A stretch of DNA of 53,895 bases from Sedimentisphaerales bacterium (GCA_016931715.1 JAFGEF010000001.1:1-53895); one strand, 5' to 3'; shown: positions 16,801-25,888, counted from the first letter of the stretch. The notes: generated from the letters alone by a model not told the origin. Program-made: numbers and translations.

Positions 16801-17820
16801 TCAGGGCGTAATTTCAGGCGGCTCTACAGGTGTCACTGTAAAATGCGCCTCTACTTTCTTATCAGCCAGCTTTATCTGGTCTGTTCTGACAAAGTCTTCG
16901 GGTAAGGTATAATAAACCTCTCTTCGAACAAATTTGTTTTCCACGGTTTCTTTGATATCGTCTTCTTTTACGAACAACAGCACCTGATAAAGCTGACTTT
17001 CGTATTCTGCTTTTGCTTCCGGCGTTGAATAAATCTCTATGGTAAGAATATCCGGCAAATTATCTACAACAATGTTATATTGCCCTTTTAATAAATTCTC
17101 GCTCAGTACATATCCTAATGTTGCATCCTCGACCTTTTTCCGTTCCGGCATATTTTCCTGAGGAGACAATTTTATCGCTACCGCCGTATCAGCTTCTTTT
17201 TTCTGTCCATTTGGAAGAACTATATGCGGCTTTTTATCTATGGCTTGTTTTATTGCTCTTTGTTTATCTTCATACGAAAGAACGACACGTGCAGTAGTAC
17301 CTCCCCAGTTCGAAGGTACATACATTTTTACCTTTTGAGGCGATTCAAGTTCTATCGGCAGTTCCTGCTCGTCGTAACATCTTACATCGATTTCCCGTTC
17401 GGAAAGAGCAACAACATTGACTTGAACTTCGCACGGATCACATGTGTCTATCGAAAGCCCTGATTCTTTTATCCAGATGCTTTGCTTAATAATAGATGAA
17501 ACAGGTAACTTATATTCCCCGGCTTTATCAATATCAAACTGTTCGATAAGAAGGGGAAACACCAGCTTACTCGGGTCATTATTTATTGCGCGTTCTATAT
17601 TATTAACCACAGAAGCAGGCCCCTTAAGAATAATCTCATTAACATCTATCGAAGAACCCTGTGGGAAACTGACCCATAGATTGGGTTTTGCCCTGCCAAT
17701 TACAATTGTCGCAGTAGAAACAGGATGAGTTTCTTCAAGTGACAGGTCTGCCCAGACCCAGATTAAAACCGTTAAAAATATCACTATTGCTAATTTACTG
17801 ATTTTTATCTTCTTTGACAT
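16801..17820 (-). CDS. YbbR-domain protein (CdaR-like)
   Basis: A 339-residue protein with one N-terminal membrane anchor (residues about 9-26, LAIVIFLTVLIWVWADLSLE) and a long extracytoplasmic part predicted to hold YbbR beta-repeats. The sequence evidence is the anchor plus weak YbbR-like strand patterns. The position 33 bases after the diadenylate cyclase gene strongly supports the CdaR role, since CdaR binds and modulates CdaA in other bacteria. AGGA lies 9 bases before the ATG. Confidence 0.75.
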   Translation of the reverse strand: MSKKIKISKLAIVIFLTVLIWVWADLSLEETHPVSTATIVIGRAKPNLWVSFPQGSSIDVNEIILKGPASVVNNIERAINNDPSKLVFPLLIEQFDIDKAGEYKLPVSSIIKQSIWIKESGLSIDTCDPCEVQVNVVALSEREIDVRCYDEQELPIELESPQKVKMYVPSNWGGTTARVVLSYEDKQRAIKQAIDKKPHIVLPNGQKKEADTAVAIKLSPQENMPERKKVEDATLGYVLSENLLKGQYNIVVDNLPDILTIEIYSTPEAKAEYESQLYQVLLFVKEDDIKETVENKFVRREVYYTLPEDFVRTDQIKLADKKVEAHFTVTPVEPPEITP

Positions 17821-17853
17821 AGTAATCTATCCTGCAAAGCAGTTCATCTCGTT

Positions 17854-18639
17854 TTAAATCACTACAGTTGCGAGATACTTTTGCAGTTTGGCCTGGTCAA
17901 GATTTCGAGTGAGCTGTCCGTTTTCAGCCAGCGAAATAATTCCTGTCTCTTCACTGACAACCAGACAGCAGGCATCAGAACCACTTGTTATGCCTATCGC
18001 TGCACGATGCCTGGAGCCGAGACTTGGACCGCTTACCAAAGCGGCTTCAGCCAAAGGCAATTGTACTCTTGCGGCTATTATACGGTCCCCGCGGATTATT
18101 ACTGCCATATCATGCAGTGCGCTGCCGGGATAAAAAATTGTTTTAATCAGCTCAGCAGTTACCGAGGCATCAACTCTAACTCCGGTTTCGATAAATTCTC
18201 CTAAAGCTACACGCCTTTCTATAACAATAATAGCTCCGATTCTGGCTTCTGAAAGGTCTTTTAACGCTATTGAAAGCTCTTCGGCCGTTTTAGAGAGATG
18301 ATGAGCCGCTGTTATCCAGAAAGGCTTTTGGCCTATTCTAACTATTGCTCTTCGAAATTCAGGCTGAAAAGCAGCAACAGTTACAATCAATATGCCAAGC
18401 AGAAAATCTTTATAAATTAATTGAAGCCGATCCAATTGCAGAGTACCTACAATTAATTTGAGGATAAGAAAACCAACGATGAGGATGAATAAAATACCGC
18501 GGAATAGCCTTTCGCCGCGAGTGCCTTCAAGAAAATCGACCGCCCAATATACTACAAGTCCTATAAAAATCAATTCGATAGCAACACGCCACCAGCCATG
18601 GGTCGCAACCCGGCTGAAATAATCGACGAGTGTTTCCAC
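17854..18639 (-). CDS. cdaA: CdaA-type diadenylate cyclase with altered DGA motif
   Basis: Membrane enzyme predicted to make cyclic di-AMP from two ATP. Three N-terminal helices (about 18-95) precede the DAC domain (about 100-245). The RHR motif is intact (210-212, in GSRHRAAIG), as is VVSEETG. The other active-site motif, normally DGA in LHDGAVII, reads DMA here (177-179, ALHDMAVII), placing Met in the nucleotide site. The GTG start has AAGGAA 9 bases upstream. It is followed by the YbbR gene and preceded by a small lipoprotein gene, probably as one operon. Activity is uncertain because of the changed motif. Confidence 0.85.
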   Translation of the reverse strand: METLVDYFSRVATHGWWRVAIELIFIGLVVYWAVDFLEGTRGERLFRGILFILIVGFLILKLIVGTLQLDRLQLIYKDFLLGILIVTVAAFQPEFRRAIVRIGQKPFWITAAHHLSKTAEELSIALKDLSEARIGAIIVIERRVALGEFIETGVRVDASVTAELIKTIFYPGSALHDMAVIIRGDRIIAARVQLPLAEAALVSGPSLGSRHRAAIGITSGSDACCLVVSEETGIISLAENGQLTRNLDQAKLQKYLATVVI

Positions 18640-18694
18640 AAATCAAATTCCTTTTCTGTTCTGAGTCTCGTCCTTTTTGCCTGCGAAGAATATA

Positions 18695-18925
18695 TCAGGG
18701 TATTCTTCTTTCAGTAAGTCTGTTCGGCCTATCCAGAAACAGAACCTGATCAATATCTGTTACCATTTCCGGCTGATACAAACGAAGAATTCGTTTATGC
18801 CTTCTACTTCCTTCAGCCGAAGATTCACCCAACTGGCTCATTGAGCAGCCAAAAGGCATAAGAAATATTACACTCAAGAAGATTACCAGAATTACCTTAC
18901 GCACAAAAGCTAAAACGCCTTCCAT
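18695..18925 (-). CDS. Small putative lipoprotein upstream of cdaA
   Basis: A 76-residue protein with a hydrophobic signal and a Cys after MPFG, probably lipid-anchored. The mature part is basic, then RLYQPEMVTDIDQVLFLDRP, with no known domain. The ATG at 18925 is preferred over the GTG just before it, since AAGGA lies 8 bases upstream. It ends 55 bases before cdaA on the same strand, so it likely belongs to the c-di-AMP operon. Confidence 0.65.
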   Translation of the reverse strand: MEGVLAFVRKVILVIFLSVIFLMPFGCSMSQLGESSAEGSRRHKRILRLYQPEMVTDIDQVLFLDRPNRLTERRIP

Positions 18926-19303
18926 CACTTGTTCCTTTATATAATCCTGTTATCCGGCTGTTTTCAGAGTATTTTACCCTGGGAGCAGGGGGTTGCCTAT
19001 AACAAATAGCCATGCCCATATTAACCGATAAAGCCGGCGTTTTTTATATTCACCCTATAAAATATACCCCAAACTCTTTGTTAATTATAGCAGTGCCAAA
19101 GCTATATGTCAATTTTAAAACGCTTTTTATTGACGAAAAACTGCAATTTCTCATCAATTCTCTTGCAAAATTATCCGATTCTATGTAAAGTAAATGGCTT
19201 CGTTTCCGGCCGAAGAACCGGAACGATAAGTAATAAGTCCGAAACAGGCTTAGAGAAGCCTTTATTTTTTCTGTTTTTCTGCCTGTTTATGAAGAACTAA
19301 AAT
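18926..19303. other. Gene-free leader/intergenic region with hairpins
   Basis: Between the divergent lipoprotein/cdaA operon and tRNA-Thr. Near the operon start, CCCTG-GGAG-CAGGG (18977-18990) can fold in the minus-strand leader RNA. A stem at 19200-19222 (CGTTTCCGG with CCGGAACG) and the terminator-like stem at 19246-19261 lie closer to the tRNA. No open frame of note and no riboswitch class was recognised. Confidence 0.45.
19246..19270 (+). terminator. Possible intrinsic terminator before tRNA-Thr
   Basis: AGGCTT-AGAG-AAGCCT is followed directly by a T-rich run (TTATTTTTT). There is no gene just upstream on this strand, so it would end either an unannotated small RNA or read-through transcription. 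Confidence 0.4.
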
Positions 19304-19375
19304 GCCAACGTAGCTCAACGGTAGAGCTCTGGTTTTGTAAACCAGTGGTTGTCGGTTCGAATCCGACCGTTGGCT
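19304..19375 (+). tRNA. tRNA-Thr (anticodon TGT)
   Basis: Acceptor stem GCCAACG/CGTTGGC; anticodon stem CTGGT/ACCAG with loop TTTGTAA giving anticodon TGT; T arm GTCGGTTCGAATCCGAC. A run of T follows the 3' end and may stop transcription. The 290 bases between this tRNA and uup show no clear feature. Confidence 0.95.
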
Positions 19376-19665
19376 TTTTTTTCAAATTCAGTTATTGTAA
19401 GCTGGTGAAAAGCAATGATATTCGAAGTAAGCCGCATGTGGAAAAAGGTGTCCATTTTTTAATCCCTTCCTGACCAGTGCCAATCTTATCTTTATCAGTA
19501 CTTGTTAAATTAGAAAGACTTATATAAAATCTCACTTTTGCCGTTAAAGATTAAACGTACAGGAATTTTTGAAAGCATGCGTTTGTGAATATTCAAATTC
19601 CGCGTAAACACGCAGACTAATTGAATAAATAATAAAAAATCGGTTTTTTAGATAAAATAGAATAT

Positions 19666-21564
19666 ATGGCATTATTGGGAATGCAGGATGTTAGTTTCAG
19701 CTTCGGTGGGTATCCACTGATTGAGCATATGAACTTTCAGGTCGAACATGGCGAGCATATATGTCTTCTGGGACGCAATGGCGCCGGCAAAACTACGTTT
19801 ATGAGACTTATAAGTGGCGAACTTGAGCCCGAAAGCGGCATTATTTCAAGAGCGCCTTCGCTCTCGGTCACCTGCCTGACGCAGATAGTTCCTGCCAATC
19901 TGAAAGGAACCGTGTTCGATATTATATCTGAGGGATTCGGCTCACGAGGCAAACTCCTTGCCGAATGTCATCTGCTGGCTCATCGCATCGCCGCTGAACC
20001 ACACAATAAAAGTCTTCTGAATCAGTTGGACAAACTCCAGCATAGCCTCGATATCGAAGACGGATGGCAATTGAATCGCTATGTTGAGATGATAGCGGAA
20101 AAAATCAAACTGGATATAGATGCAGAAGTCGAGAGTCTTTCGGCGGGCATGAAGCGGCGTGTATTGCTGGCCCAGGCAATCGTGCGCAAGCCAGACATAT
20201 TGCTGCTCGATGAACCGACAAATCATCTCGATATCGAAGCAATCATGTGGCTCGAAGAATTTCTTTCGCGATACGACAAAACATTGATATTCGTCAGTCA
20301 TGACAGGGCTTTCGTAAAAAAACTCGCGACACGCATCATCGAATTAGACCGCGGACAACTGAAGAGCTATTACTGCAATTATGAAACATATTTGCCCCGC
20401 AAAGAGGCGCTTCTGGAAGCAGAAGCAGCGGAAAAAGCTCTTTTCGACAAAAAGCTGTCTCAGGAAGAAATATGGATTCGCAAAGGCATAAAAGCCCGGC
20501 GAACACGCAATGAAGGACGAGTGAAAGCGCTCAGGAAGATGCGAGAGGAAAGAAGACAGCGTAAAGAGCTTACAGGTACAGTGCGTATGCAAGTGCAGGA
20601 TGCTCAGTTATCAGGCAGACTTGTTATCGAGGCAAAGGGTGTTTCTTTTGGATATAAGCCGGAAAAGTCAATCATCCGCAATTTTTCCACGCTGATTATG
20701 CGTGGTGACAAAATCGGCATAATAGGTCCTAACGGCTCCGGCAAAACTACACTTCTGCGCGTTTTGCTGAAAGAACTGGCGGAACAGCAAGGAAGTTTAC
20801 GACATGGTACCAACCTTGAAATCGCCTATTTCGACCAGCTTCATGCACAGCTCGATTACGAAAAATCCGTCTATGAAAATGTTGCCGACGGCAGTGAAAC
20901 ACTTATCATTAATGGCAATCCTCGCCATATAATCGGCTATCTGCAGGACTTTTTATTTACACCTGTCCAGTCACGCAATGCCGTAGCTAACCTTTCAGGC
21001 GGTGAACGGAATCGGCTTCTTCTCGCAAAGCTGTTCGCAAAGCCATCGAATGTGCTGGTGCTCGATGAGCCGACCAATGACCTCGACATCGAGACCTTGG
21101 ACCTCCTCGAGGAATTCCTGCTGAATTACCCGGGAACTGTACTGCTCGTAAGTCACGATCGTGAGTTTTTAAATAATGTTGCTGCCAGCATATTTTCACT
21201 CGAAGGCGAAGGTCTTGTCAGGGAATATGTCGGAGGATATGACGACTGGCTAAGACAAAGCAGAAAAACTCAGGATATTCAGCAGCAGACGGAAAAGGTC
21301 CCTGCCAAAAAAGTCAGGTTAAAACAAACAACGAACAGGTTACGTAAATTATCATCCAAAGAAAAAAGAGAGCTTGAGGAAATTCCCAAATTGCTTGAAA
21401 AGCTGGAAGCAGAACAAAAGCAATTGCACGATGCCATGACAAATCCTGACTTTTACAAAAAAGGCTCAGAAGTTGCCGCTGTCACAGCACGGCTGAACGA
21501 ATTGAGCGAGCAAATGGAAAACGCCTATGAACGCTGGCAAATGCTGGAAGAACTTCAGGCATGA
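19666..21564 (+). CDS. uup: ABC-F ATPase, Uup type
   Basis: Soluble twin-ATPase of 632 residues that acts on ribosomes or DNA rather than transport, as no membrane segments occur. ABC1 has Walker A GRNGAGKTT (about 36-44), the LSAGMKRRVLLA signature and LLLDEPTNHLD. ABC2 has GPNGSGKTT (about 362), LSGGERNRLLLA and LVLDEPTNDLD. The linker between them is rich in Arg and Lys. The last 75 residues form a predicted coiled coil (LLEKLEAEQKQLHDAM), the C-terminal domain that separates Uup from other ABC-F proteins. A repeat remnant lies 6 bases after the stop. Confidence 0.92.
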   Translation: MALLGMQDVSFSFGGYPLIEHMNFQVEHGEHICLLGRNGAGKTTFMRLISGELEPESGIISRAPSLSVTCLTQIVPANLKGTVFDIISEGFGSRGKLLAECHLLAHRIAAEPHNKSLLNQLDKLQHSLDIEDGWQLNRYVEMIAEKIKLDIDAEVESLSAGMKRRVLLAQAIVRKPDILLLDEPTNHLDIEAIMWLEEFLSRYDKTLIFVSHDRAFVKKLATRIIELDRGQLKSYYCNYETYLPRKEALLEAEAAEKALFDKKLSQEEIWIRKGIKARRTRNEGRVKALRKMREERRQRKELTGTVRMQVQDAQLSGRLVIEAKGVSFGYKPEKSIIRNFSTLIMRGDKIGIIGPNGSGKTTLLRVLLKELAEQQGSLRHGTNLEIAYFDQLHAQLDYEKSVYENVADGSETLIINGNPRHIIGYLQDFLFTPVQSRNAVANLSGGERNRLLLAKLFAKPSNVLVLDEPTNDLDIETLDLLEEFLLNYPGTVLLVSHDREFLNNVAASIFSLEGEGLVREYVGGYDDWLRQSRKTQDIQQQTEKVPAKKVRLKQTTNRLRKLSSKEKRELEEIPKLLEKLEAEQKQLHDAMTNPDFYKKGSEVAAVTARLNELSEQMENAYERWQMLEELQA

Positions 21565-21570
21565 TATTAA

Positions 21571-21594
21571 TTACAAGAGTTTTGCAAATGTTAA
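21571..21594. repeat. Degenerate 24-bp solo remnant of the dispersed repeat
   Basis: The core GAGTTTTGCAAA matches the solo sites at 25849 and 45342 (about 21 of 24 positions against 25849). It lies just after the uup stop. Confidence 0.5.
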
Positions 21595-21921
21595 GTAATT
21601 ACATATACATAGCAAAACTTAGATGCTTCCGCTGATTTCAGATAATTAAAAACAGGCGGAAGCAGGAAGCTTCGACTGAAGCAATAAATGCCTTTTTCTG
21701 TCTCTACAAAAATTTGCTGCATAAAAATACCGAGTTTAAAATAAGTTCTGTTGACGTCACAGACCTTCTAAAGTATATTATCACCGATAGACGATCTTAG
21801 ATTGGGAAAGGTTGTTATGATAATATCGATCTTCTCCAAGCGCCGTAATTCATTGCTGTTCCATGCGTCAATGTATTTCTCTCGGCTTCCGCCGGGACCA
21901 TACAATCCTGGGTGACCGAAT
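21595..21921. other. Intergenic region with inverted repeats
   Basis: Holds GCTTCCGC (21628-21635) pairing with GCGGAAGC about 20 bases on, then a short GCTTC/GAAGC stem. No coding frame with a ribosome site is seen. It probably contains the end of the uup transcript and the promoter of the ATP-grasp gene, but no clear -35/-10 pair was found. Confidence 0.4.
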
Positions 21922-23007
21922 ATGGGAAAGAAAAAAACTAAAGTGTACCGATCCAAACGACCTCACAAACATCTCCATATAGCGCTGGTTTATAATGCCG
22001 CATCAAGTCTTGCAGTGGATTCACCGGAAGATCGAGGCAGCATGGCGGACCTCCGCAAGATGATTCACCACATAGCCCGGGCGCTGAGATCATTGGGCCA
22101 TCGAGTTACCATCCTGCCTTTAGCCGATGACCTTTTTGCATTTCATCGCAAACTGCGCCGTATCGAACCCGATGTAGTATTCAACCAATACGATGATGTT
22201 GCTCACGGCGTCTTATATGAAATGCTGTTCGCCGCTATCGTGCAAATGATGGGATTTTGTATTACCGGCTCGCCTGCTCTGGCTCTCGGTTTAAGTCGCT
22301 ACAAACACACTACATCCAAACTCCTCCACGGGCTGGGCATACCGATACCTCCCTGCACAGAGGTGCTGGAAAAAGTGAGCGATGTGAACCGGCACGAATG
22401 GAGATTTCCGCTTATTGTCCAGCCTTCCCATGAAGATGCTGGAATCGGCCTGGACAGAAATTCTGTCGTGCATACGAAGAAGGCTCTCCGCGAACAGGTG
22501 AGTTATGTTTTGCAGGAATATAAACAACCGGTATTAGTTCAAAGTTTCCTTCCCGGACGTGAGTTTAATGTAGGTATCGTAGGCGGCAAACGCCTCCGGC
22601 TGATGCCCATAGCCGAAGTACGCTACCGCAACATGCCGCCGGAGATTCCCCCAATAATGTCTTACGCCGCAAAATGGATTGAAAACTCGATGGAATACAA
22701 AAAGACATCCATTATATGTCCAACGGCTGTGGAGCCTGAACTGGCTCGTCAGCTTTATGATATCGCGATGCGTGCTTTTCGGGCAGTCAATGCCTGGGGT
22801 TATGGACGTGTCGATATTCGGCTTGACGAGGATGGCATCCCAAGGGTGCTTGAGGTCAATTGCAACGCATCCCTTGAGAATGGGATTGGCCTGGCACGTT
22901 CCGCCAAAAGAGCCGGCATAAGTTACCCGCAGTTATTACAGATGATTATTGACGCCGCGATGGAAGGCACCCCTCACGATATAAGCGTTCCGCTGCAAAC
23001 TTTATAA
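21922..23007 (+). CDS. ATP-grasp ligase related to D-alanine--D-alanine ligase
   Basis: A 361-residue ATP-grasp enzyme predicted to join a carboxylate to an amine via an acyl phosphate. The N-terminal domain (IALVYNAA onward) is followed by ITGSPALALGLSRYKHTTSK, a pattern of Ddl-like proteins. The ATP-grasp core has VQSFLPGREFNVGIVGG, and metal ligands in RVLEVNCNASL near residue 315. It is basic at the N-terminus (KKKTKVYRSKRPHKH). It is unlikely to be the housekeeping Ddl, given its divergence and the lack of cell-wall genes nearby. It converges with a zinc metallopeptidase gene. Substrates unknown. Confidence 0.8.
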   Translation: MGKKKTKVYRSKRPHKHLHIALVYNAASSLAVDSPEDRGSMADLRKMIHHIARALRSLGHRVTILPLADDLFAFHRKLRRIEPDVVFNQYDDVAHGVLYEMLFAAIVQMMGFCITGSPALALGLSRYKHTTSKLLHGLGIPIPPCTEVLEKVSDVNRHEWRFPLIVQPSHEDAGIGLDRNSVVHTKKALREQVSYVLQEYKQPVLVQSFLPGREFNVGIVGGKRLRLMPIAEVRYRNMPPEIPPIMSYAAKWIENSMEYKKTSIICPTAVEPELARQLYDIAMRAFRAVNAWGYGRVDIRLDEDGIPRVLEVNCNASLENGIGLARSAKRAGISYPQLLQMIIDAAMEGTPHDISVPLQTL

Positions 23008-23038
23008 CTAAACTTTTGCAAAAATGAAAAAGGCTTAT
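23008..23038. repeat. Solo left end of the dispersed repeat
   Basis: AACTTTTGCAAAAATGA followed by AAAAGGC matches the left terminus of the full copy at 28721 with two changes. No right end or hairpins follow. It sits immediately after the ATP-grasp stop codon, between convergent genes. Confidence 0.6.
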
Positions 23039-23087
23039 TGCCGCTTCATTCAAATCCAGTCCAATAAATTCCTTTTTCGCTTGCGCT

Positions 23088-23858
23088 TTAACTTGTTTCG
23101 CCATACTCCTTATTTCGGCTGTAATAATACTCAGCCAGGGACATTGTCATTCCGGAGACCGGCAAGAGAAGCTTTCCGCTTTTGCGTTTCGGCTTTTGGT
23201 CACATATATTCCGCATCATGCGGTCAACATATTTTAATTTCTGAATAGCCGGCCAGTACTTATATTTGTATCGCCAGCCTGATCGAGGTGTCAGCCAGAC
23301 TGCAAAGGTCTCGGCAAAATCATCATCCGGATGTTTCTGTGCGTATGTATATCTATAAGAGTAACTGCAAATATGCCGGACAAATCTCCGGCTCCACGGA
23401 TTAGGATGAAAAACCTCCCGATACGGCTTTGAGAAAGAGCCGAAGGTATCCTTCCAGCTCTGTTCTTCCCACAACCGGTAGGCATAGTTGATCGCGTGCC
23501 CTGTCTCATGCCGCAGGAGCTGCATGATCATCTGATTGTCCTCAAGGTAGCCCGTTTGCTCTTTCTCAATGCGCCCGAGCAGGGCACAGGATAAATAGAA
23601 AGGTATTCCAACTATTGGCACTTTGTCCGGGCATCCCCAGGTATCCGTCAGGTAAAAGGCAGGAACGAAGTCCACTCCCTTGGCTGATAACTCGTTTTTA
23701 AGTTGATGGATTAATGGCTCAATGGGCGATCCCTTGATTCTAAGCCCAAGATCGCAGATTCGCTGTTGAAGCAGTCTCTGTCGAAAGATTTTCCAGTTGC
23801 CCGGCTGAATCCATGCCTTATGCTGTATATATTTTTTGCTGTAAACTTCCACAGCCAT
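23088..23858 (-). CDS. Putative zinc metallopeptidase
   Basis: A 256-residue soluble protein with a zincin motif HETGH (residues about 117-121) and a downstream acidic ligand in DDDFAETFAVW (Glu about 183). It is rich in Tyr, Trp and Arg. No signal peptide. The start at ATG 23858 has GGAGA 8 bases upstream; an earlier TTG at 23894 is less likely. It faces the ATP-grasp ligase gene tail to tail. Ligase plus peptidase suggests making and trimming an amide or peptide, but this is inference. The exact peptidase family was not established. Confidence 0.75.
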   Translation of the reverse strand: MAVEVYSKKYIQHKAWIQPGNWKIFRQRLLQQRICDLGLRIKGSPIEPLIHQLKNELSAKGVDFVPAFYLTDTWGCPDKVPIVGIPFYLSCALLGRIEKEQTGYLEDNQMIMQLLRHETGHAINYAYRLWEEQSWKDTFGSFSKPYREVFHPNPWSRRFVRHICSYSYRYTYAQKHPDDDFAETFAVWLTPRSGWRYKYKYWPAIQKLKYVDRMMRNICDQKPKRKSGKLLLPVSGMTMSLAEYYYSRNKEYGETS

Positions 23859-23893
23859 TTGTTGTTTCTCCAGATTATCAGATTTTCGGGGCA

Positions 23894-23935
23894 ATATTTC
23901 AGGAACACAGGCTCAATCCTGGGCCCCTGAAATAT
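23894..23935. other. 10-bp inverted repeat upstream of the metallopeptidase gene
   Basis: ATATTTCAGG (23894-23903) and CCTGAAATAT (23926-23935) are perfect inverted repeats with a 22-base spacer, 36 bases 5' of the peptidase start. It could be an operator or a leader hairpin. Confidence 0.4.
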
Positions 23936-24375
23936 ACCCGCAGGTGTCTGTTATCTTAACAAATCCATAGAAGATTTTCAAGTTCCCCGGCGCATATTTA
24001 CATAAGCCTTTGATGTGTATAGATTTATCGCAATATTTTGTTTGGGGGCTTTGCATTGTAAACTAATCGATTCTCACGTCATCCCGCTGCAAGGCGATAT
24101 TCTGATAATAACAACAGCCCGCATTATTTATATATTTATAGATATATTTATCTTTCTATTATATATTAATAGCAGCGAACGGAAGGATATATAAAACCCT
24201 TAAATCTTTTATAAAATAAATTTTGCCGCGTAAAATGAATATGGTAAAATTGTTAATATCGTATAGAAATAAAATATGTTAATTAACCGCATAAAAAAGA
24301 AATATCGGATGTGGGTATTAAGAATCATACAAAGTTCTCAACTTGTCATACTGCCTGTCATTCCACATTACAAAC
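23936..24375. other. AT-rich gene-free region before the pectin genes
   Basis: About 440 bases without a supported gene. 24120-24300 is very AT-rich with several TATA-like boxes. It likely holds promoters for the metallopeptidase and GH28 genes, but no single promoter could be assigned. Confidence 0.4.
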
Positions 24376-25827
24376 ATGAGGAGTTTAATTATGCTTTCGC
24401 TCGCTTTAGGTTTCTTACTGAATTTAAACTGTACTTTATCAGCAGATTCTTCAAATGAGGCGATTCCCATGGAAAAGTGGTCTCAACAGGCAGGCGCAAA
24501 GACAATACCGGATAAAAAGGATGTTTTTAATGTCAATGATTATAACGCCCTAAATGACGGTAAAACTCCTGCCACAAAGGCGATACAGGCGGCAATAGAT
24601 GCCTGTGCCGCAAAAGGAGGCGGGATTGTAACATTTAATCCCGGTCAATATCTGACCGGCTCGATTTTTGTCAAAGAAGGTGTTAATCTGCGTATTGATA
24701 AAGAGGTGACAATCCTCGGCAGCCAGAATATATCAGATTATCCTGAAATCGATACCCGCGCTGCAGGGATAGAACTCAAATGGCCTTCAGCTCTTATAAA
24801 TATAATCGACCAGAATAATGCCGCGATTACCGGCGATGGCGTTATAAACGCACAGGGAAAACCGTTTTGGAACAGTTACTGGACGATGCGGCAGGAATAT
24901 GAGCCGAAGGGACTCCGCTGGATTGTGGACTACGATTGCAAGCGGCCGCGAACGCTCTTAGTTCAAAATTGTTCAAATGTCACTATACGGGGGATTACCT
25001 TTCAACAGGCAGGCTTTTGGACCGTACATATTCTTTACTCTAAATATGTCACAGTCGATGGTGTTGTGATACAGAATAATATAGGCGGCAGCGGCCCAAG
25101 CACTGACGGAATAGATATCGATTCATCGAGTTTTGTCCTTGTCGAGAATTGCGACATCGATTGCAACGACGATAATTTCTGCCTGAAAGCCGGCCGGGAC
25201 TGGGACGGCCTGCGGATCAATCGTCCAACAGAGTATGTCGTTATTCGGAACTGCATATCCCGCAAAGGCGGCGGCTTGATTACTTTCGGCAGCGAGACCT
25301 CCGGCAGCATCAGGCACATATTGGCACAAAACCTCAAGGCACAGGGAACCGGCGTTGGTCTAAGATTCAAATCTGCCCGTACAAGAGGCGGAACAGTTGA
25401 AGATATCTACCTCCGGGATATCGAAATGGACGGAGTTAACACTGTGATTGAAGTTTCGATGAACTGGAATCCAAGCTATAGTTATTCAACACTGCCGGAA
25501 GGTTATAATATGGATAGTATCCCGCAGCACTGGAAAACCATGTTGATGCAGGTCGAGCCCCCGGAAAGAGGCATTCCGAAATTTAAGGATGTGCATATCT
25601 CCCGCGTTAAAGCATTGGGCGCGGGGAGTGCAATATCAGCTTCCGGGACAAAAGAATCCATCGTGGATGATTTTCACCTGAGCGATATTAATATCGAATC
25701 CAAGTCCGGCGGAAGAATCACCTTCGCCAAAGGATGGGAATTCAAAAACGTCAGCATCAAAACAAGCGATAACAGTAAATTAGATGTCAGGAATTCCAGT
25801 GACATGAATCTGGAAGAAAACCAATAA
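24376..25827 (+). CDS. Secreted glycoside hydrolase family 28 (polygalacturonase-type)
   Basis: Predicted exported right-handed beta-helix enzyme that hydrolyses galacturonan backbones. The signal peptide spans about residues 1-23 (MRSLIMLSLALGFLL onward). The GH28 catalytic set is present in family order: STDGIDIDSS (about 242), DDNFCLKAG (about 265), GSETSG in place of the usual GHG region, and RFKS for RIKT. DYNALNDGKTPATKAIQAAI near the start is the usual N-terminal strand. The ATG at 24376 gives a basic n-region; the ATG at 24391 is an alternative with GAGGAG 7 bases upstream. It converges with the GH78 gene. Confidence 0.9.
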   Translation: MRSLIMLSLALGFLLNLNCTLSADSSNEAIPMEKWSQQAGAKTIPDKKDVFNVNDYNALNDGKTPATKAIQAAIDACAAKGGGIVTFNPGQYLTGSIFVKEGVNLRIDKEVTILGSQNISDYPEIDTRAAGIELKWPSALINIIDQNNAAITGDGVINAQGKPFWNSYWTMRQEYEPKGLRWIVDYDCKRPRTLLVQNCSNVTIRGITFQQAGFWTVHILYSKYVTVDGVVIQNNIGGSGPSTDGIDIDSSSFVLVENCDIDCNDDNFCLKAGRDWDGLRINRPTEYVVIRNCISRKGGGLITFGSETSGSIRHILAQNLKAQGTGVGLRFKSARTRGGTVEDIYLRDIEMDGVNTVIEVSMNWNPSYSYSTLPEGYNMDSIPQHWKTMLMQVEPPERGIPKFKDVHISRVKALGAGSAISASGTKESIVDDFHLSDINIESKSGGRITFAKGWEFKNVSIKTSDNSKLDVRNSSDMNLEENQ

Positions 25828-25848
25828 CCGGGTTCATGTATTCAATCA

Positions 25849-25872
25849 TTATAAGAGTTTTGCAAAAGTTCA
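25849..25872. repeat. 24-bp collapsed solo form of the dispersed repeat
   Basis: Reads TTATAAGAGTTTTGCAAAAG plus TTCA: the two outer ends of the full copy at 28721-28910 joined through one copy of the palindrome TTTTGCAAAA. It lies 22 bases after the GH28 stop, between convergent genes. Confidence 0.7.
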
Positions 25873-25888
25873 ATCATTAACAAATATT

